From: Dermatophagoides farinae | Lineage: Eukaryota; Arthropoda; Arachnida; Sarcoptiformes; Pyroglyphidae | Direction of reading: 5' to 3' | Length of the DNA: 64,000 nt | NCBI RefSeq assembly: GCF_024713945.1 | Contig: NC_134678.1 | Location: forward strand, 930,001-994,000 | Shown here: positions 12,345 through 27,200 of the stretch, piece after piece | How positions within the stretch are numbered: position 1 is the stretch's first letter | Layout: each line of letters begins with the position of its first letter | The notes under the pieces: model-generated | Database searches by the model: none | The model's input: only the letters and a program-made list of their open reading frames with translations | What the model was told of the DNA's origin: nothing | Made by a program: the position numbers and the translations under genes

Positions 12345-15300
12345 TCATGATCCAAAATAAACACGATTACCACCATTAATGTCATCATCATCATCATCAT
12401 TCACTAACAATTTGAATTGTTCAATTAAATCCACAGGGAAATCATTGTATTCGAGTAATAATGTTATTAGACTAGAAGAATCTATGATAAAAAAAAAATT
12501 CAAATAAGAAATTTAAGAAAAACATTTCATTGTCTAGTTGAAATGAAATAAAAAAAAATACAAACAATGCCTCGAGACTAAAATTCAGTTTTTGAATGAA
12601 TATAACAATTATGATTTAGTCTTGTTTTCGTTTTTGTTCTCAGTCAAAAAAAAAAAAAATTTTTGTTTTGATTTTTTTTTGTCACTAAGTATACTTACTC
12701 TTGATTGAATCGACAAGAAGACTGTTGTTGTTTTGTAAAAAACGTTCCGTTAGATCACATGCAGACAGATTGAAGTGTTCCAATTTACGAAATGTTATTA
12801 TTATCTGTGCTACAAAAAATGTTGTTGTACAATCATCACCAAATGGATTGTAACTGATATCCAATTTCTTAAGTGATACATTCAAATTGATCAAATGTTG
12901 CAAACAATTCGATGACATTGATACATTCGATAGATTTAGTTCAACTAAATTCGACAATGTTGTTATCATTGAACAGAATGCATTATAATTTTCTTTTGTT
13001 GACAATAGATTTGTATTGGATAGATCCTTAGAGAAATCAGAAAGAAACAAAATTATTATCCTGTCAATTTTATCATCATCATGGCAAACTTATACTTACC
13101 AATTCTTTAATATTCTGTTGCAATAATGCTTTCATCATCAATGTATTCTGTGTTTTCGATGGAAAATATGAACCATTCAAGTTTAAATATAAATTTTTAC
13201 ATGATTTTCTTAGTAAATTTTCAATATTTTTATCAACAATGGTTTGTTGTTGTTGTTGTGCACATAATTCACGATAACGTTTATCCGGTTGATCAATTGT
13301 CCATTGTTCAATAATAGCTTTTATATTACGTTCATTATTGCCAACAATATCGATGACTAGATCAGAATCAAGCAATATAGCATCATCATTATCTGCTGTA
13401 CGTAATGAGAATCTTGGTTTCATTCCATAATGAATAAAATAACGACGTATCAATTCTTCTTTAAGCCATTGACAATTGGAATTATTTTCAATGAAAACAA
13501 TGAATGAACTTTTTTGACTATCATCAAAATGTATGGTCAATGCTTTACGATTTCCATTATTATTTGTACGATGATTGTGATGATGATTGTTTTTATTATT
13601 ATTAGCTAAATTTGTTCTTGACAAAGCAGCAGCAGCAGCAGCAGTAGTAGAAGTAGTAATAGTTGGATTTGATGATTTGACAGTAGAAGAAATTGTTTCG
13701 ATAATGGGCATATAATTTTCGGATGTTTCAACAGCGGTGGATGAATAGGAAGGAAAAGTTTCAAAATTATCATCATCATCATCATCGACCGGATAATTAT
13801 TATGGGCTATATTTATTTCCGATATATCAGAATCTCCAATAATAGCTTTACTTTTATTTGATTTCAATTTTTTATTTATATCATTTCGTTGAAAATATTC
13901 ATTGCCATCTAACGTTCGTTTTCTTTGATGATGATGATGATGATGTTTTCGTCTGGTGCTATCATCCATATCATCAATAAGCCAATCATCTCTTGGCATA
14001 TCTTCATTTTCGTTCAGCAAAGCATTTTGTTGTTGTTTTTGTTTCAATGGAAAAGCCACAGAAGATGATGATGTAGTGGTGGTTTTTTTCGTTTTCGATC
14101 CAAAATAACGAATCGATTCAATTGTATTACGATATTCTTGACGGGCTTTTTGTGCCATCACCATTGAATCTCTTTCATCATCATCGTCAGGAACGGTAAT
14201 CATATCAGTATCAGCATCACGAATAAATTGATCAGAATTTTCGCTTGAATAAATATGATCTTTTACTAAATTCCTTTTTCTAATAATTGTAGCAGCAGTT
14301 GTGGTAGTGGTATTTGCATCACTGTTGTCACTATTGGAACGTTTGAATAATTTTGTTGGATCAAATCCTTTATCCTTCATTAAATCGATCATACGTATTT
14401 CAAGTTCGAGACATTGATCAATATCTTGTTTACTCAATTCATTTTTACAACGTTCACGCCAACTTATTAAACATTCGATGGGTGTTTCATCATTAGAATT
14501 TCGGGCCAATACATTGGCATTGTAATTAAGTAATAAACGGATTATATCAAAATGTCCACAATTACAAGCATCATGTAATGGCGTAATACGATCACTACGA
14601 TTATCATATGCTTCAATATTGGCACCCTTTTTCAGCAGATATTCCACTATTTCAATGAATCCATGATTACATGCTTCATGTAATGGTGTCCAACCACAAA
14701 AATCTTTGGCATTTATATCAACATTTTGATTGATTAATCGTTCAACTTGTGTAAAATTTCCAGCAATACAAGCCGTATGTAATGGTGTTTCACCAAATTG
14801 ATTCAAACGACGAATGGATTTATTCTGTGGATTTCTTTTTGGTTTTGAATGAAAATTTTCCGGAATTTCTTCATCATTTTCATTACCATCTGAATCGAAT
14901 TCCAGTGATAATAAATCAATATCATATCCATCATACATATCATTAATGGTTTCCATTTCTTGTTGATCATCTTTGCCATTATCATCATCACAACAGATTA
15001 CATTTATAGGATTTAAATTTCGAAACAATTCTTGTAATTCATCTTGTCGAAAACGATTCAATTTGTTTGTCTCGAGAAAATTCAAATAATTTCCAATGGC
15101 TTGTTTATAATGTTTGAATTTTTCATTACCATTTTCAATTCGAATGTCTAGATCGATTCGTTCATCACCATCATCGATCGGTGGAAATATTAATATTTCC
15201 ATCAGATCGGAAAATAATTTCAAACAATTTTCATAATTTTCAATAATCTCTTTTCTCAACATAGCTTTTTCATCATCAATGTCTAAATCATCATCGATAG

Positions 15301-16806
15301 AACGATATAAACATTCCTGGATTTCAGCAATTTTCAATAATGATGTACATTGTTCACAAGTGTTTCCTAGTTGAAAATTATATTCATGTTTAAAATATTC
15401 GATAGCTTTTCGATACATGCCACAATCAAGATATGTTTGTCCAATCGATACGTAAATATTGGCGACAAAAGTATCCGATTTATTTGCTTCATTTGCATAT
15501 AATAATTCTTTTTTATAATATTTAATTGCTTGTTGAAAACATTTTACAATGACAAAATGATCGCCCAATCTATCGCATAATAATATACGTTGATCTAGAT
15601 CCTGATCATCATTGGTTTCATTGAATTTTTTCAAATCACAATCAATTGCCATCGTTACTTTCAATAATTGTACGACACGTTCTTTATCATCTTCAACATT
15701 GATTTTTAGACCATAAGCTTTTTTCAAATATGATTTCACACGATCAATTTGTCCGTCCTGTGTTAGCCATGCCATTGCCAGACAAATGTATGCATCAAAT
15801 TTTTTTCGTTTCGATTTCAATAATTCCGCTGTTTTCAATGCTTCTTCATAATGATGAATAGATTCCATCATCGTTGTTGTTTGTGAATCATTGGCAATTT
15901 TTTCATTAATCGAACCCATTGAAATTTGACAACGAAAAAGTTCATCATATAAATAATTGGCTCTATGAATAACGGTAATCAAAGTTAGTAATGAATGAAA
16001 GAAAAAAAAATAATCTCATTTCCACTCACTTTGTCAATGTAATCGAATCTTTGATCAATTTTTTACACTTGTCAAAATCATGTCGATTTTCATATACAAG
16101 ACCTAGATTAAGTAAAAGTCTAGATTTCATTTCAGCATATTCTTTTGGTTTTAATTTCCCCGTAGACCTAAGACTGAATGGTACAATGTTATTCATTGGA
16201 ATCATAGAAAAAAAAAATCAATAAATTATTTGGAAAAAAAAGAAATCTGATATACAAATCTATGATAATTACTTTTCACATAAATCCATTGCTTTATGGA
16301 ATGAATATTCAGCTTTTTTCATTAAATTATTCTTCTCATCCAACGATGATGATGATTCTTCTTGTCCCCAAAGTAAATATGTACGACCAATAGTTGCATG
16401 TGCACGTTGTATTTCGATTGGATCATTAATTTGTAATGTTAAACGTAAATACAATTCATGTTGTTGTAATGCATCGTCATGTTGATTCATTTCGGAATAA
16501 CATTCGCCTAAAGCACGACGTGTAATAGCTTCCAATTCACGATTGATTGTTGAATTTTTTATTTTTGTATTACAAATCATAATGGCTTCCATATGTTCAT
16601 CCATTGCATCATTGTAATGGCCTGATTCACGAAATTTATAGCCCAAAAGATTGGCAATTTCTACACATTTTATTGGATCATTTTTAAATTTAATTTTATC
16701 CGCTTTTAGCTCTATATAATTTGAATGATGATTGCAATGACAAAAAAAAAAATTTCACAAAGCGAAAAAAAAATAAAAATACTGGCCAACCTTTAATTGA
16801 GGACAT
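12345..16806 (-). CDS. TONSL: Tonsoku-like protein TONSL (TPR-ANK-UBL-LRR)
   Basis: TONSL partners MMS22L in repair of stalled replication forks. Its ankyrin domain reads histone H4 unmethylated at Lys20 on new chromatin. Six exons in minus-strand order: 16806-16791 (16 nt, ATG TCC TCA ATT AAA G), 16711-16273, 16167-16030, 15962-13100, 13026-12699 and 12481-12345. Phases all match and the sum is 3921 nt, giving 1306 residues. The N-terminal third holds TPRs. An acidic stretch follows, then three ankyrin repeats near residues 590-700 (GETPLHTACIAGN, DFCGWTPLHEACNHG, RITPLHDACNCGHF). A D/S/T/H-rich linker leads to a ubiquitin-like domain near 1005-1085 and C-terminal leucine-rich repeats (LVELNLSNVSMSSNC, LKKLDISYNPFGDD). 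The histone-contacting D, W, E and N of the second ankyrin repeat are kept. The first exon is tiny with a non-consensus donor (GTTGGC). It is supported by the residues it restores (MSSIKEL). Confidence 0.93.
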
Positions 16807-19800
16807 TTTTTTTTATTGGAAATTTTTTTTTTTTGCTGAGCAAACAAAATTCTTTTTGAAAATTCTGTTTTTGATGAAAAAAAAATGCTGAAAACTTTAA
16901 ATGTTTATATATCGCGCAAACACACACACACACAAACATATTGCTTTGATTTTGGCGGTTTTTATCACGTGAATGATCAATTCATAAATGACAGTACACA
17001 ATTTTCATTGTCTTCTTTTATTCTTAACATGTCACATCAACATGTTGATTCTGACGACCTATGAACTTTGAGCCACAAAAATTCTGTCACTGATGTTTTT
17101 ATCATAATGTTTACCGATTAATTGTCCAAATTCTTCAATTTATTTCAGTGATTTTGTTTTGTTTTGTTTTCAATTGATTGATGATACTTTATTTTCCAAA
17201 AAAAACCGAGAAGACCACAAGGTTTGTTCGAATTCAGTGATTTTTTTTTAAAATTCATTTTTGAAAATACAATTTTCACACGCACACAATGTCCATCGTA
17301 TTACCTAAAAAGTTTCATTTTCGATTGGTAGATTATTAGTTTTAAAGAGTTTTTTTTATCGAAAACAAAGAAATCGATTTTTTTGATTGCTGTTTTCGTT
17401 TTTTTTTTGTTCATTTTCTCTCATTCATTCATCTACTGATCCAATTTATTTTTCATTTTTTTTTCGTCGTTTTTGGCTTTCCCTTTGTTTATTCATTCCA
17501 ATGTTTGTTTTAGTTTTACCAAACTAATTCTGTGATTCTCGATAATACAAATTGAACAAAATAGTGACAGGATTTTTTTTATCGTTTCAGAATGAAAACA
17601 ACAATATCGAAACATGGCTTATAGAAGTCTCAATTGTTGTTGTTGTTGTTTTCGTTATTTTATTTCCTTTCTGGTTCAATTCTGTTTGATACACTTATGT
17701 GAGACTGTTCCTTGGAACAACAACAACAACAACAACAACAAAGCAAACTCTGAATTAGGTGAAATACATTTTTTTCATTCTGTGTGGATTAGTAAATGTT
17801 CCATTTTTTTTGTCTTTCTCAATTTATCTCTGTGTGTGTTTGTTTGTTTGATAAAGATGGATCAGATTTGGATCCTAAAAAAAAGAACGAAAAAAAAAAT
17901 ATATTTCGATTCGATACTATCGATTCCCAGAATCGAATAAAAAAAAATGAAAGAATTTATTTTCAATTTTCTTCTCTTTTTTTCTTTTTAGAGGGAACCA
18001 TCTGATGATAAATGCTCATCTTCAGCTCATATTTCGGTTCTGGATGCCAAAACTTTTTTTTTTTTTGTTTTGTTTTCAATTTTTCGGAATAGAAATGAAA
18101 TGAAATTGATTTACACATTTCATTTCTATGTGATAATCTTTTGTTATGATGATCATTGTGATGATGATGATGAAAATTGTTTTCGAACAAACACTATGAC
18201 TGAGAGAGTAATCTATACTAGAGAATTATGTCTTTTTTTTCTCATTTTCCCAAATTGATTAACACACACACACACATTCTGTTTTTCCACGATGAAAATG
18301 GTTTATTCCATAGTTTTCCATGTATGTTTTTTTTCCATGTTTTTTTTGAATTTCCAGATCAATGAAACAACAACAACAACAAAACAGAACTTTTTTTGTA
18401 TTGAACTTGAAAACATAATCTCCCTGTTTTAGTTTTACTACAGCTGACATATAGAATATTGTGAAGAATCTTTCAAAAATATCCATAAATGCTTGTAAAT
18501 CATTCTGTAAACATCATGTGTTCATGTTCATTTTTTTTTCTACATCGGTAAAATAGGAAATCAATTAATTTAATATCAAAAAAAAAAAAACAAAACAAAA
18601 CAAACGAAAAAAAAGGAAAACAATCAATTTCCTGTCGATTGGATTTTGAATAGTTCAAAATTTCTCTTGTTTTTCAAATTTGAAATTTTTTTTTCAAATC
18701 TAAACATTATTATTATTATTATTATGGCCATAAACGAGAAAAATGGCCATCGTCGTCGTCGTTATCCATTTTGTTTTTTGTTTTTTTTTTTTTTTTTTTT
18801 TGACATGACATTTGTCACTAAATCACTTTTGACTAAATGACTTCGAATCCGGATTGGTTATTGTTATTGTTTTGTGTGTGTGCATGGAAAGCCCTTCGGT
18901 TTTTTTATATATATTTATTTGTTTTCGTCCTCGAAATTATTATATCAACAGAAATAAAAAAAAAAAAAAAAAACAAAATCAGTTTCAAAGTTTGTTTGTT
19001 TGTTTGTTTATTTGTGTGCGAATGACATTGTCGATTTTTCTATTTTTATTTTCATTTTCATTTTTTTTTCTCATCCAAATTGCATTTATCTGACACACAG
19101 ATATATATATTTCAGTAGTAAACAAACAACTAAGACGGCCATGATTTTGATATTGATGGTGGTGGTGGTGGTGGTGGTGACGATTGAAAACAAAAAGATT
19201 TATTATACAGACACACATTTTGAATTGATGAGTTTTTTTTTTATTTATCTATAAAATTTTCGATGAATCGATAGATATCATTCATTGATAATGTTTGTGG
19301 GTGTGAGGGGGGAATCCACTTTTGTTGTTGTCGTTGTTGTTGATGCTGATAATTTGTTCGTTTTTTTTTCTTCGTTTCTATTTTGACATTGAAGTTTTTT
19401 TTTTTTGTTTTTTTTCGGCACCATTTCTATTCGTTGTTTGATCATTATGTTTTTTGTTGTTGTTGTTGTTTGATTCTGATCGACCAATAGATTTTTTTTT
19501 GGATGTTTTTTTTCTTGTTACATAGGTAATTATCATTCAAAGGTCAAAGGTAAGAGGCGTGTGTATGCGTGTGAAAAGAATCAAGAATTTTTTTTTAATT
19601 ATTCTCATTAATTAAAATTTCTGATTGGCCATATAAACTTGGTGATGATTACATGCATGCATGACATGATTATTTTTATTCATATTCTTGCTCTATATTT
19701 AGCGTCATATTCTATGGTTATAATTATTCGAATGAAAGAAGAATCCTCGATTCTTGAATCATCATCACCATCATCATCATTTTTATTATCTGCATTAAAA

Positions 19801-20169
19801 AAAAAATTAAATAAATGATGATTCAATCATCATCATCATCATCATCATTTTATGATTATGATTGGCAATGAGAAACATTTATTCCATTCATTGCAATACA
19901 ATCTGTTGTTGTTGTTGTTGTCATGTCTTTTTTCTTTTCTTTATTTCTCTCTGTCTTGTTAAATTTACATTTACATTAAAAAAAAAAAATTCAAGTCAAT
20001 TTTGTCCGCTTTCAATTCTGAGTATATGGAAAAATTTTTCTTTTTTTTTCACAGTTGTAGGTGTGCCTTTGCATATTGTCAAATTTGAAATTCAAAAAAA
20101 AAAAAAAATTCTGGGTGGTTCATAGAAAAAAAAGTCGAGAATCGAATCCGGTTGTCATAAAATAAATTC

Positions 20170-20207
<38 letters not shown>

Positions 20208-21247
20208 AAAGTAACATTAACGTAATGAGGAAAGAATTCTTGATGATGATGAACAAAAAAAAAATTAATGTCATTTTCTCCCCACCCCGATAATTCACGT
20301 CATAGGTGAATATATCAAACATACACACACACACACACACACATTACATTTATCATTATTTAATTCAATTCTCTCTCTCTCCATTTGAATGTTCACATTT
20401 TTTTTTGTTGTTGTTGCCGAAATGTGTTTAATAATAATGATGATTATTTACCGGCTATAAATATGTTTTTTTGTCGCTGTTGTTGTCGCTGTCAATGTTG
20501 TTGTTGTTGAACAAAATTTACATGAATTTTTTTTTCTCTTATTCTCATTTTTCATATCCATATTTGTTTTGTTTGCAATGCACGATTCTGTGTGCAACTG
20601 AGAGAGAGAGAGAATGAGAATGAGAGAATACAAGAAATTTGTTACAAGGTTTTTTTTCGGTTCCCGATCGGTAATTTTTTTTTTGTTTGTTTTCATTTGA
20701 CAAATTCTATATATCGTGATTTATTAACATTGTTTTCTCTTCGTGATAAAATCAAGAAAATTTTTTGTTTGTTACGTTTGTTTTCTGTTTTTTTTGTTTG
20801 TCTACCTTTTTTTTGATTTATGCAATCTGTAGGCAGTTTGTGTGTGCTTAATTATCATGTTTTTTGTTGTACCCAGTAAAATTTTCATTTTAAATTAGAT
20901 TTGTGTTTTCTTGTGTGGGAAGTGGGGTTGTATGAAGTGATTCGATTCGAATTGACATTGCATTTTTGTGTTCGTGTGTGTGTTGTGACTAGTTAATTAG
21001 CTGTAGAATAATTTTGTTTATTTATCTCGGTTTATTCTGATTAATTTACATTTTTTTTCTCATCATCATCATCATTCATCATCCATCAATTGATCACTAA
21101 AAAAAAAATAATTTCATTTTTTTTCTCTTGTTCATACAGTTAAATTGATCTGTGCGAAAACAAACACACAAATTCTGCCATCGAAAGAAGAAAAAAAAAA
21201 TCCACCAGAATCTGGCCAAGCTTTGATTAGAACAGTAAATCACAATC
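16807..21247. other. Head-to-head interval between TONSL and rutabaga
   Basis: This 4.4-kb divergent interval must carry the promoters of TONSL (minus) and the adenylyl cyclase (plus). I see no coding exon. Microsatellites (GT, GTT, ATC) and A/T runs fill most of it. A good acceptor (TTGTTCATACAG, ending about 21139) precedes the rutabaga start codon. This suggests a non-coding 5' exon begins about 108 nt before the ATG and is spliced from a leader exon somewhere upstream. Confidence 0.5.
20171..20204. repeat. (GT)n microsatellite
   Basis: About 34 bp of alternating GT with one TTT interruption, in the intergenic interval upstream of the adenylyl cyclase. A shorter CA tract follows at about 20320-20342. 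Confidence 0.85.
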
Positions 21248-24200
21248 ATGGATCATTCAGTAAAAGTAATGCACACACATCGTAAAATTGCCTTTTCAAG
21301 ATTATGGATATTTCAACAACGGCGATTTGAAAATCAAGAACTAGAACAATTATATCAACGTTATATATTTAAATTACAACAAACATCGATAGTATCGGCA
21401 TTATTATTATTATCACTATTATCGATATCGATTGCGCTATTACAATTCTATTACATACAACATACAGTCACATTGATTGGTATTTATTCACTAATACAGA
21501 GTGTCATTTTTTTATTATTATTTTTATCATCATTTCGTATGCACGATACACAGCTATTGGCATTATGTTATGTGATTATATTTTTTTGCATATTATTCTG
21601 TTTATTATTATCACCAATTGATAATAATTTACATTATTTATGGAAATTATTGATCAAATGGTCATCATCATCATCATCTATTGATAATGATACAGCAACG
21701 TTAATTTCACAACAAAAGCCTTCCGATGGTTTATGGGCCATTGTATTTGTCATATTTCTTACATATACAATGTTACCGATAAAAATATTGATCTCATTCA
21801 TGTTTGGCCTATGTATTTCGATAACACATTTATCGATTACAATAATTAATTTGTCGATTATTTCAATAACAACAACAACAAATACTTCATCAATTATTGC
21901 CGTACATGAAAATTTTATTCATAAACAAGTAAGTAATTTCTGTCTTGTTTTATATTATTTAATTAATTTTCCATAAATTTGTTTGCTTGCTTGCTTCATC
22001 ATTATCAATTGAATATGATGATGATTTCATTACGTTTTCGTTTTTCCATGAAAAACTACTATCTATCTATCTATCTAATCTAATTACAACAAAAAAAAAG
22101 AATGCTTGAAATCTATGAAAGAAAAAGTAGTGGTAGTAGTAGTAGCAGATGAAGAACCGCGAAAATTATTTATCAGTCATAATTCATAACAAATTGATAT
22201 GGATGGATTCTTGTATTCTTGGTTGATTGATTTTTTTTTGCGTATCAAGAAAAAGTTTTTTTTTCTACGGCTAAAACACACACACACTCAATTCAAGTCT
22301 TATTTCCACCATTAAATTATTGATTTTCACCTGAAACTTTGTTTTTTAGCCATATTAGTTTTCTAGTTTTTTGTTTAAACAAATAACTTTTTCAATGTTT
22401 GAAACACACACACACACACACATGCACCAACGGAAAAAAGGCGACAAAAAGTGAGAAATTATAATAATTTTGAAATGATGAAAACCAAAAACAAAACGAA
22501 AAAAAATTTGAATTTCAAACACTCACGTTTGTACATATAAATATACTGTGTTGTTCACCAAGGCATCATTTTCGTACTTTTTGTTTTCTCTCACTGACTG
22601 GTTTCTTATCCCCGATTCTTTCTGTGTATTAGATAATTTATGTGTGTGTGTGTGTGTTAGAAGTAAAGTTTTTCTTCATTTTTTGTCGGTTTGATTTTTG
22701 TTTTTTTTCCTTTATTTCTGTAATAAAGTCAAGCTAGGGACTAGAGTTAGTGCATCCAGCGGGAATCGGGAACTTTTTTTCTTTCCACACACACACACAA
22801 TGATATATTATTCTCGTTGAATATTTATGTCAATGTTTATTGAATACGAAGTTTTTCTTTTTCTCCGGACAATGAAAAGGAAAAAAAAGAATATTCCCGA
22901 GAACCACTAAAAACCAAATGGAATGGTGTTGAAACCACACATACACACACAGGGAGAAAGAATGAATTTTTTTTCGTTTAATTAGTAATTCAAAATTCAA
23001 AACCACAAGAATTTTTTTTCAATTTTTTTCGTTTTTTTTTCTCTACAGATAATTGCAAATGCATTGATTTTTTTGGCCGTCAATTTTATTGGTCTATTCA
23101 CCAATAATCTAATGGAACGTGCTGGTAGGAAAGCATTTTTGGACACCAGAAATTGTATTAATGCACGATTAGATATGGAAGATGAGAATGAAAAATTGGA
23201 ACGACTATTGTTGAGTGTATTGCCACAACATGTAGCCATGGAAATGAAAGCCGATATATTATCACCACGTGAATTGGGACAATTTCATAAGATTTATATA
23301 CAGAAACATGAAAATGTTAGCATCGTATTTGCCGATATTGTTGGTTTCACTGTGCTAGCATCACAATGTACGGCACAAGAATTGGTTCGTCTTTTGAATG
23401 AATTATTTGGACGTTTTGATCAGCTAGCCAATGATAATCATTGTTTACGTATTAAAATACTTGGCGATTGTTATTATTGTGTTAGTGGATTACCGGATCC
23501 AAGATCTGATCATGCAAATTGTGCCGTCGAAATGGGTTTAGATATGATTGATACTATTGCTTCGGTTGTCGAGGCTACCGATGTTAATTTGAATATGAGG
23601 GTCGGCATACATAGTGGACGTGTTTTATGTGGTGTACTTGGCCTTCGAAAATGGCAATACGATGTATGGAGCAATGATGTCACTTTAGGTTTGTGATCTA
23701 AATTTCTGCCTGAAATTAAACAACAACAACAACAACAACAAAAAAAACCATTTAATCATGTGAATTGTATTTTTTTCAACATTAACAAATTTTTTTTTCT
23801 ATGCATAGCCAATCAAATGGAAGCCGGTGGTGTTCCTGGTCGTGTACATATTACACAATCAACATTGGATTGTCTACATAATGAATATGAAGTACAAGAT
23901 GGCAATGGTTCGGAAAGAAATTCATATCTTCGTGAGAAAAATGTCAAAACTTATTTTATAATTCCACCACAACAAAGACGTAAGGTAATGATGATGATGA
24001 TGATGATGATAATGATAATGGTCCCAATGCTATGTGTCATTTCTCATTTCATTTTTTGAACAACAAAAAAAAAATTGTGATCATTGTGTCTACGTGTCTA
24101 TGTGCATGGAAGGTAGTAGTTTCCATCAAAATGTTTTTCATTTGACATTTTTTTTTCTTTTACTGTTAATCGATTTCAATGTTTTCAATCATGTATATTC

Positions 24201-27200
24201 TTCTCTCAAATGGTTAACAGTTGTTGACCGTGATTGGTGATATACAATGGTGTTATATATGTGTGTGTGTGTGTGTGTTGCTTTTTTTTGGTTCGATTGA
24301 TCATTTTCAATGAAATCTATGATTTGCTCAATAATCATTTGGTTTCATCATCATCGTTTCAACAACAGGGGGGGGGAAAAAAATTTTTTGATTATCTCTG
24401 ATTGATTGAACAAACACAATATGAACGTTCTAGATTGATTGAAATTGATTTTTTTTCATTTTCTGTTCATTTTAACTGTTTTTTTTTTTTTTTTTTGGTT
24501 TTTTGTTTTTGTTTATTCATTTAGCACTTCCTTTTCAATACACTTCATGTACGTCATTTGGCTGGTTCGAAAAGAAAACTTTCATTCAAAAATGTATCCA
24601 ATGTGGTTATACAATTGTTACATTCGATTAAATATTCAATCGATGTGCCATTTGCAAATATGGCAATGTTAGGAAATAATAATTGTTGTTCTTCCATTAA
24701 TAATAATAATAATAATAATAATAACAATAACAGCAACAACAATAATTTAACATTATCCACTGGAATTGGTGGCAATGAAATTACATTCAATAAAAAGGTA
24801 ATTTTTCATAGGAAAAGAGAAAAAAAAATCGTTTCCGATTCTCTTTTTCCTGAATCGAATACCTATATAATTTAATTAATTTTGTTTTTTTTGTTTTTTT
24901 GTTTTTCCCTGGCTACAGTTTCAAGGAACAGATGATAATAATTTTCGTAAACCATTCAAAAAACGACATTCAATCATTTATCATCAACAAAATGCAACAA
25001 CAAATCGTGTTAATAAATATCTATCACAAGCAATTGAAGCTCGTTCCGTTGACCAGGAAAAATCTACCCATGTCAATCTGTTAACATTGTGTTTCAAAGA
25101 TGAACAAAAAGAACGACAATATGGTGAAGAAAAAGATCGTGGCTATCTAATTGCATTGGTTTGTTCATTGATATTATTATGTCTACTGACGGCATTGGAA
25201 TTTATTATATTAAGCAAGCAAGTTTGTTATATACATTTATTATGGCAAAAAAAAATTAATTAATCAATATTGATTACAGGACCATTATTTTGGAAATATT
25301 ATTTGTTGTCACTTTTGTTTGGATATCAATTATGATTATATTGATTCTGGCAGCTCGATTAGAGGTTAGTGGCTGAAATGATAATAATAATTTATATATC
25401 TCAATCGATTCGTTTATTAACTTTTTTTTGGTTTGTTTTATTATTAGTGCATTAAATGGGATATTTCGAAAGTATTTCTGGTTCGTTTATCCACCATCAT
25501 TTCATCGATAGTTTTTATCTATTCTATTGCTCAAATCAATGTGGTAAGTCATATAATTATCATCAATTTTTTATCAATTTAATCAATCCAATTTTTTTTT
25601 TGTTCATCATCATCATCAACGAAAAAAAAATAGTATACATGTCTAGATGATATGGCCTGTAATTATCAGAATCATACATTGATTATTGATCCACAATTTA
25701 TTGAGATGCCTGAATTTAGCCGCCTATGTCCATATCCACAATACATCATAATGTCTTGTGTTGTATCATTTTTTTCATTGGTCATATTTTTACGTTTACA
25801 AATGTTATTCAAAGCAATATTATTGATACCAATGGCGATTGTTTATATATTGCTTATTGAATATACACATTTCAAGCTATTTGAATGTATTTATGAGTAA
25901 GTAGTAATAATTTGTATATAAAAATCATATTTACCAATATTCAATGCAAATTTGTGTGTGTGTCTGTGTTTCTGTTTCTTGTTTCAGATACGATGTACCA
26001 TTACATGTTACTGGTCCGTTAATTATATTACATTTTGTTTTGGCCATACTATTACATGGCAGACAAGTGGAATGGACAGCTCGGCTAGATTTCCTATGGA
26101 ATTCACAAGCAAATGATGAAAAAACTGAAATGTTGGAATTACAAAATAGTAATCGGCGAATTTTATTCAATCTATTACCATCACATGTTGCTACACATTT
26201 TCTTGATAATCAATTTCGTAATAATATGGTAAATAGAAATAGTGGAAAAAATTCTGTTTTAACATTTTTGATTCAATCACATATATAGGATCTATATCAT
26301 CAATCGTATGCCAAAGTTGGTGTATGTTTTGCTTCTATACCGAATTTTATGGAATTCTATGTCGAATTGGATGGTAATAATCAAGGTGTCGAATGTTTAC
26401 GATTGTTGAATGAAATTATTGCTGATTTTGATGAGGTATGTTTAGTTTTGTTTTCCGTAAACATTCATAATTGGGATTTTTTTTTTTTGTTGTTACAAAT
26501 CAGTTATTGGATCAAGAAAAATATAAACCAATTGATAAAATAAAAACCGTTGGAAGTTGTTATATGGCTGCAATTGGTTTAATACCACAATATCGTATAC
26601 CGGAAAATGATACTGTATATGCGGCAGAAAATATGTCCTGTTTAGTTGATGTTGTGTTCGATATGAAAGATCGTTTGGCCGAAATTAATGATAATTCGTA
26701 TAATAATTTCATGTTAAGAGTTGGACTGAATATTGGTCCCGTAGTGGCCGGTGTTATTGGCGCCCGTAAACCACAATACGATATATGGGGCAATACGGTG
26801 AATGTTGCATCAAGAATGGATTCTACTGGCTTACCAAATCACATTCAATGTACTGAAGAAGTTTATCAGCTACTTAAAGTATTTATTATTTTCTTTCTGT
26901 TGTCATTATCCGAATTAGTCATTAATTGAAATTTATTTCTTTCTCAACTATTATTATTATTATAGGACTATCCATATGAATTCAAATGTCGTGGTACGGT
27001 GAATGTAAAAGGCAAAGGAGAAATGACTACTTATTTTTTGTTACATAAAAAAAGTAATCATAAACCATTCAAAGCTATACGGCCAAGTAATATTGATGCA
27101 TCGAAATCTGGCCAAAATGGTTCGACTACGACAACAACAACAACAACAAATAATTTTAAAGTTAAATCACAACAACAACAACAACAACCGAATAATCAAT

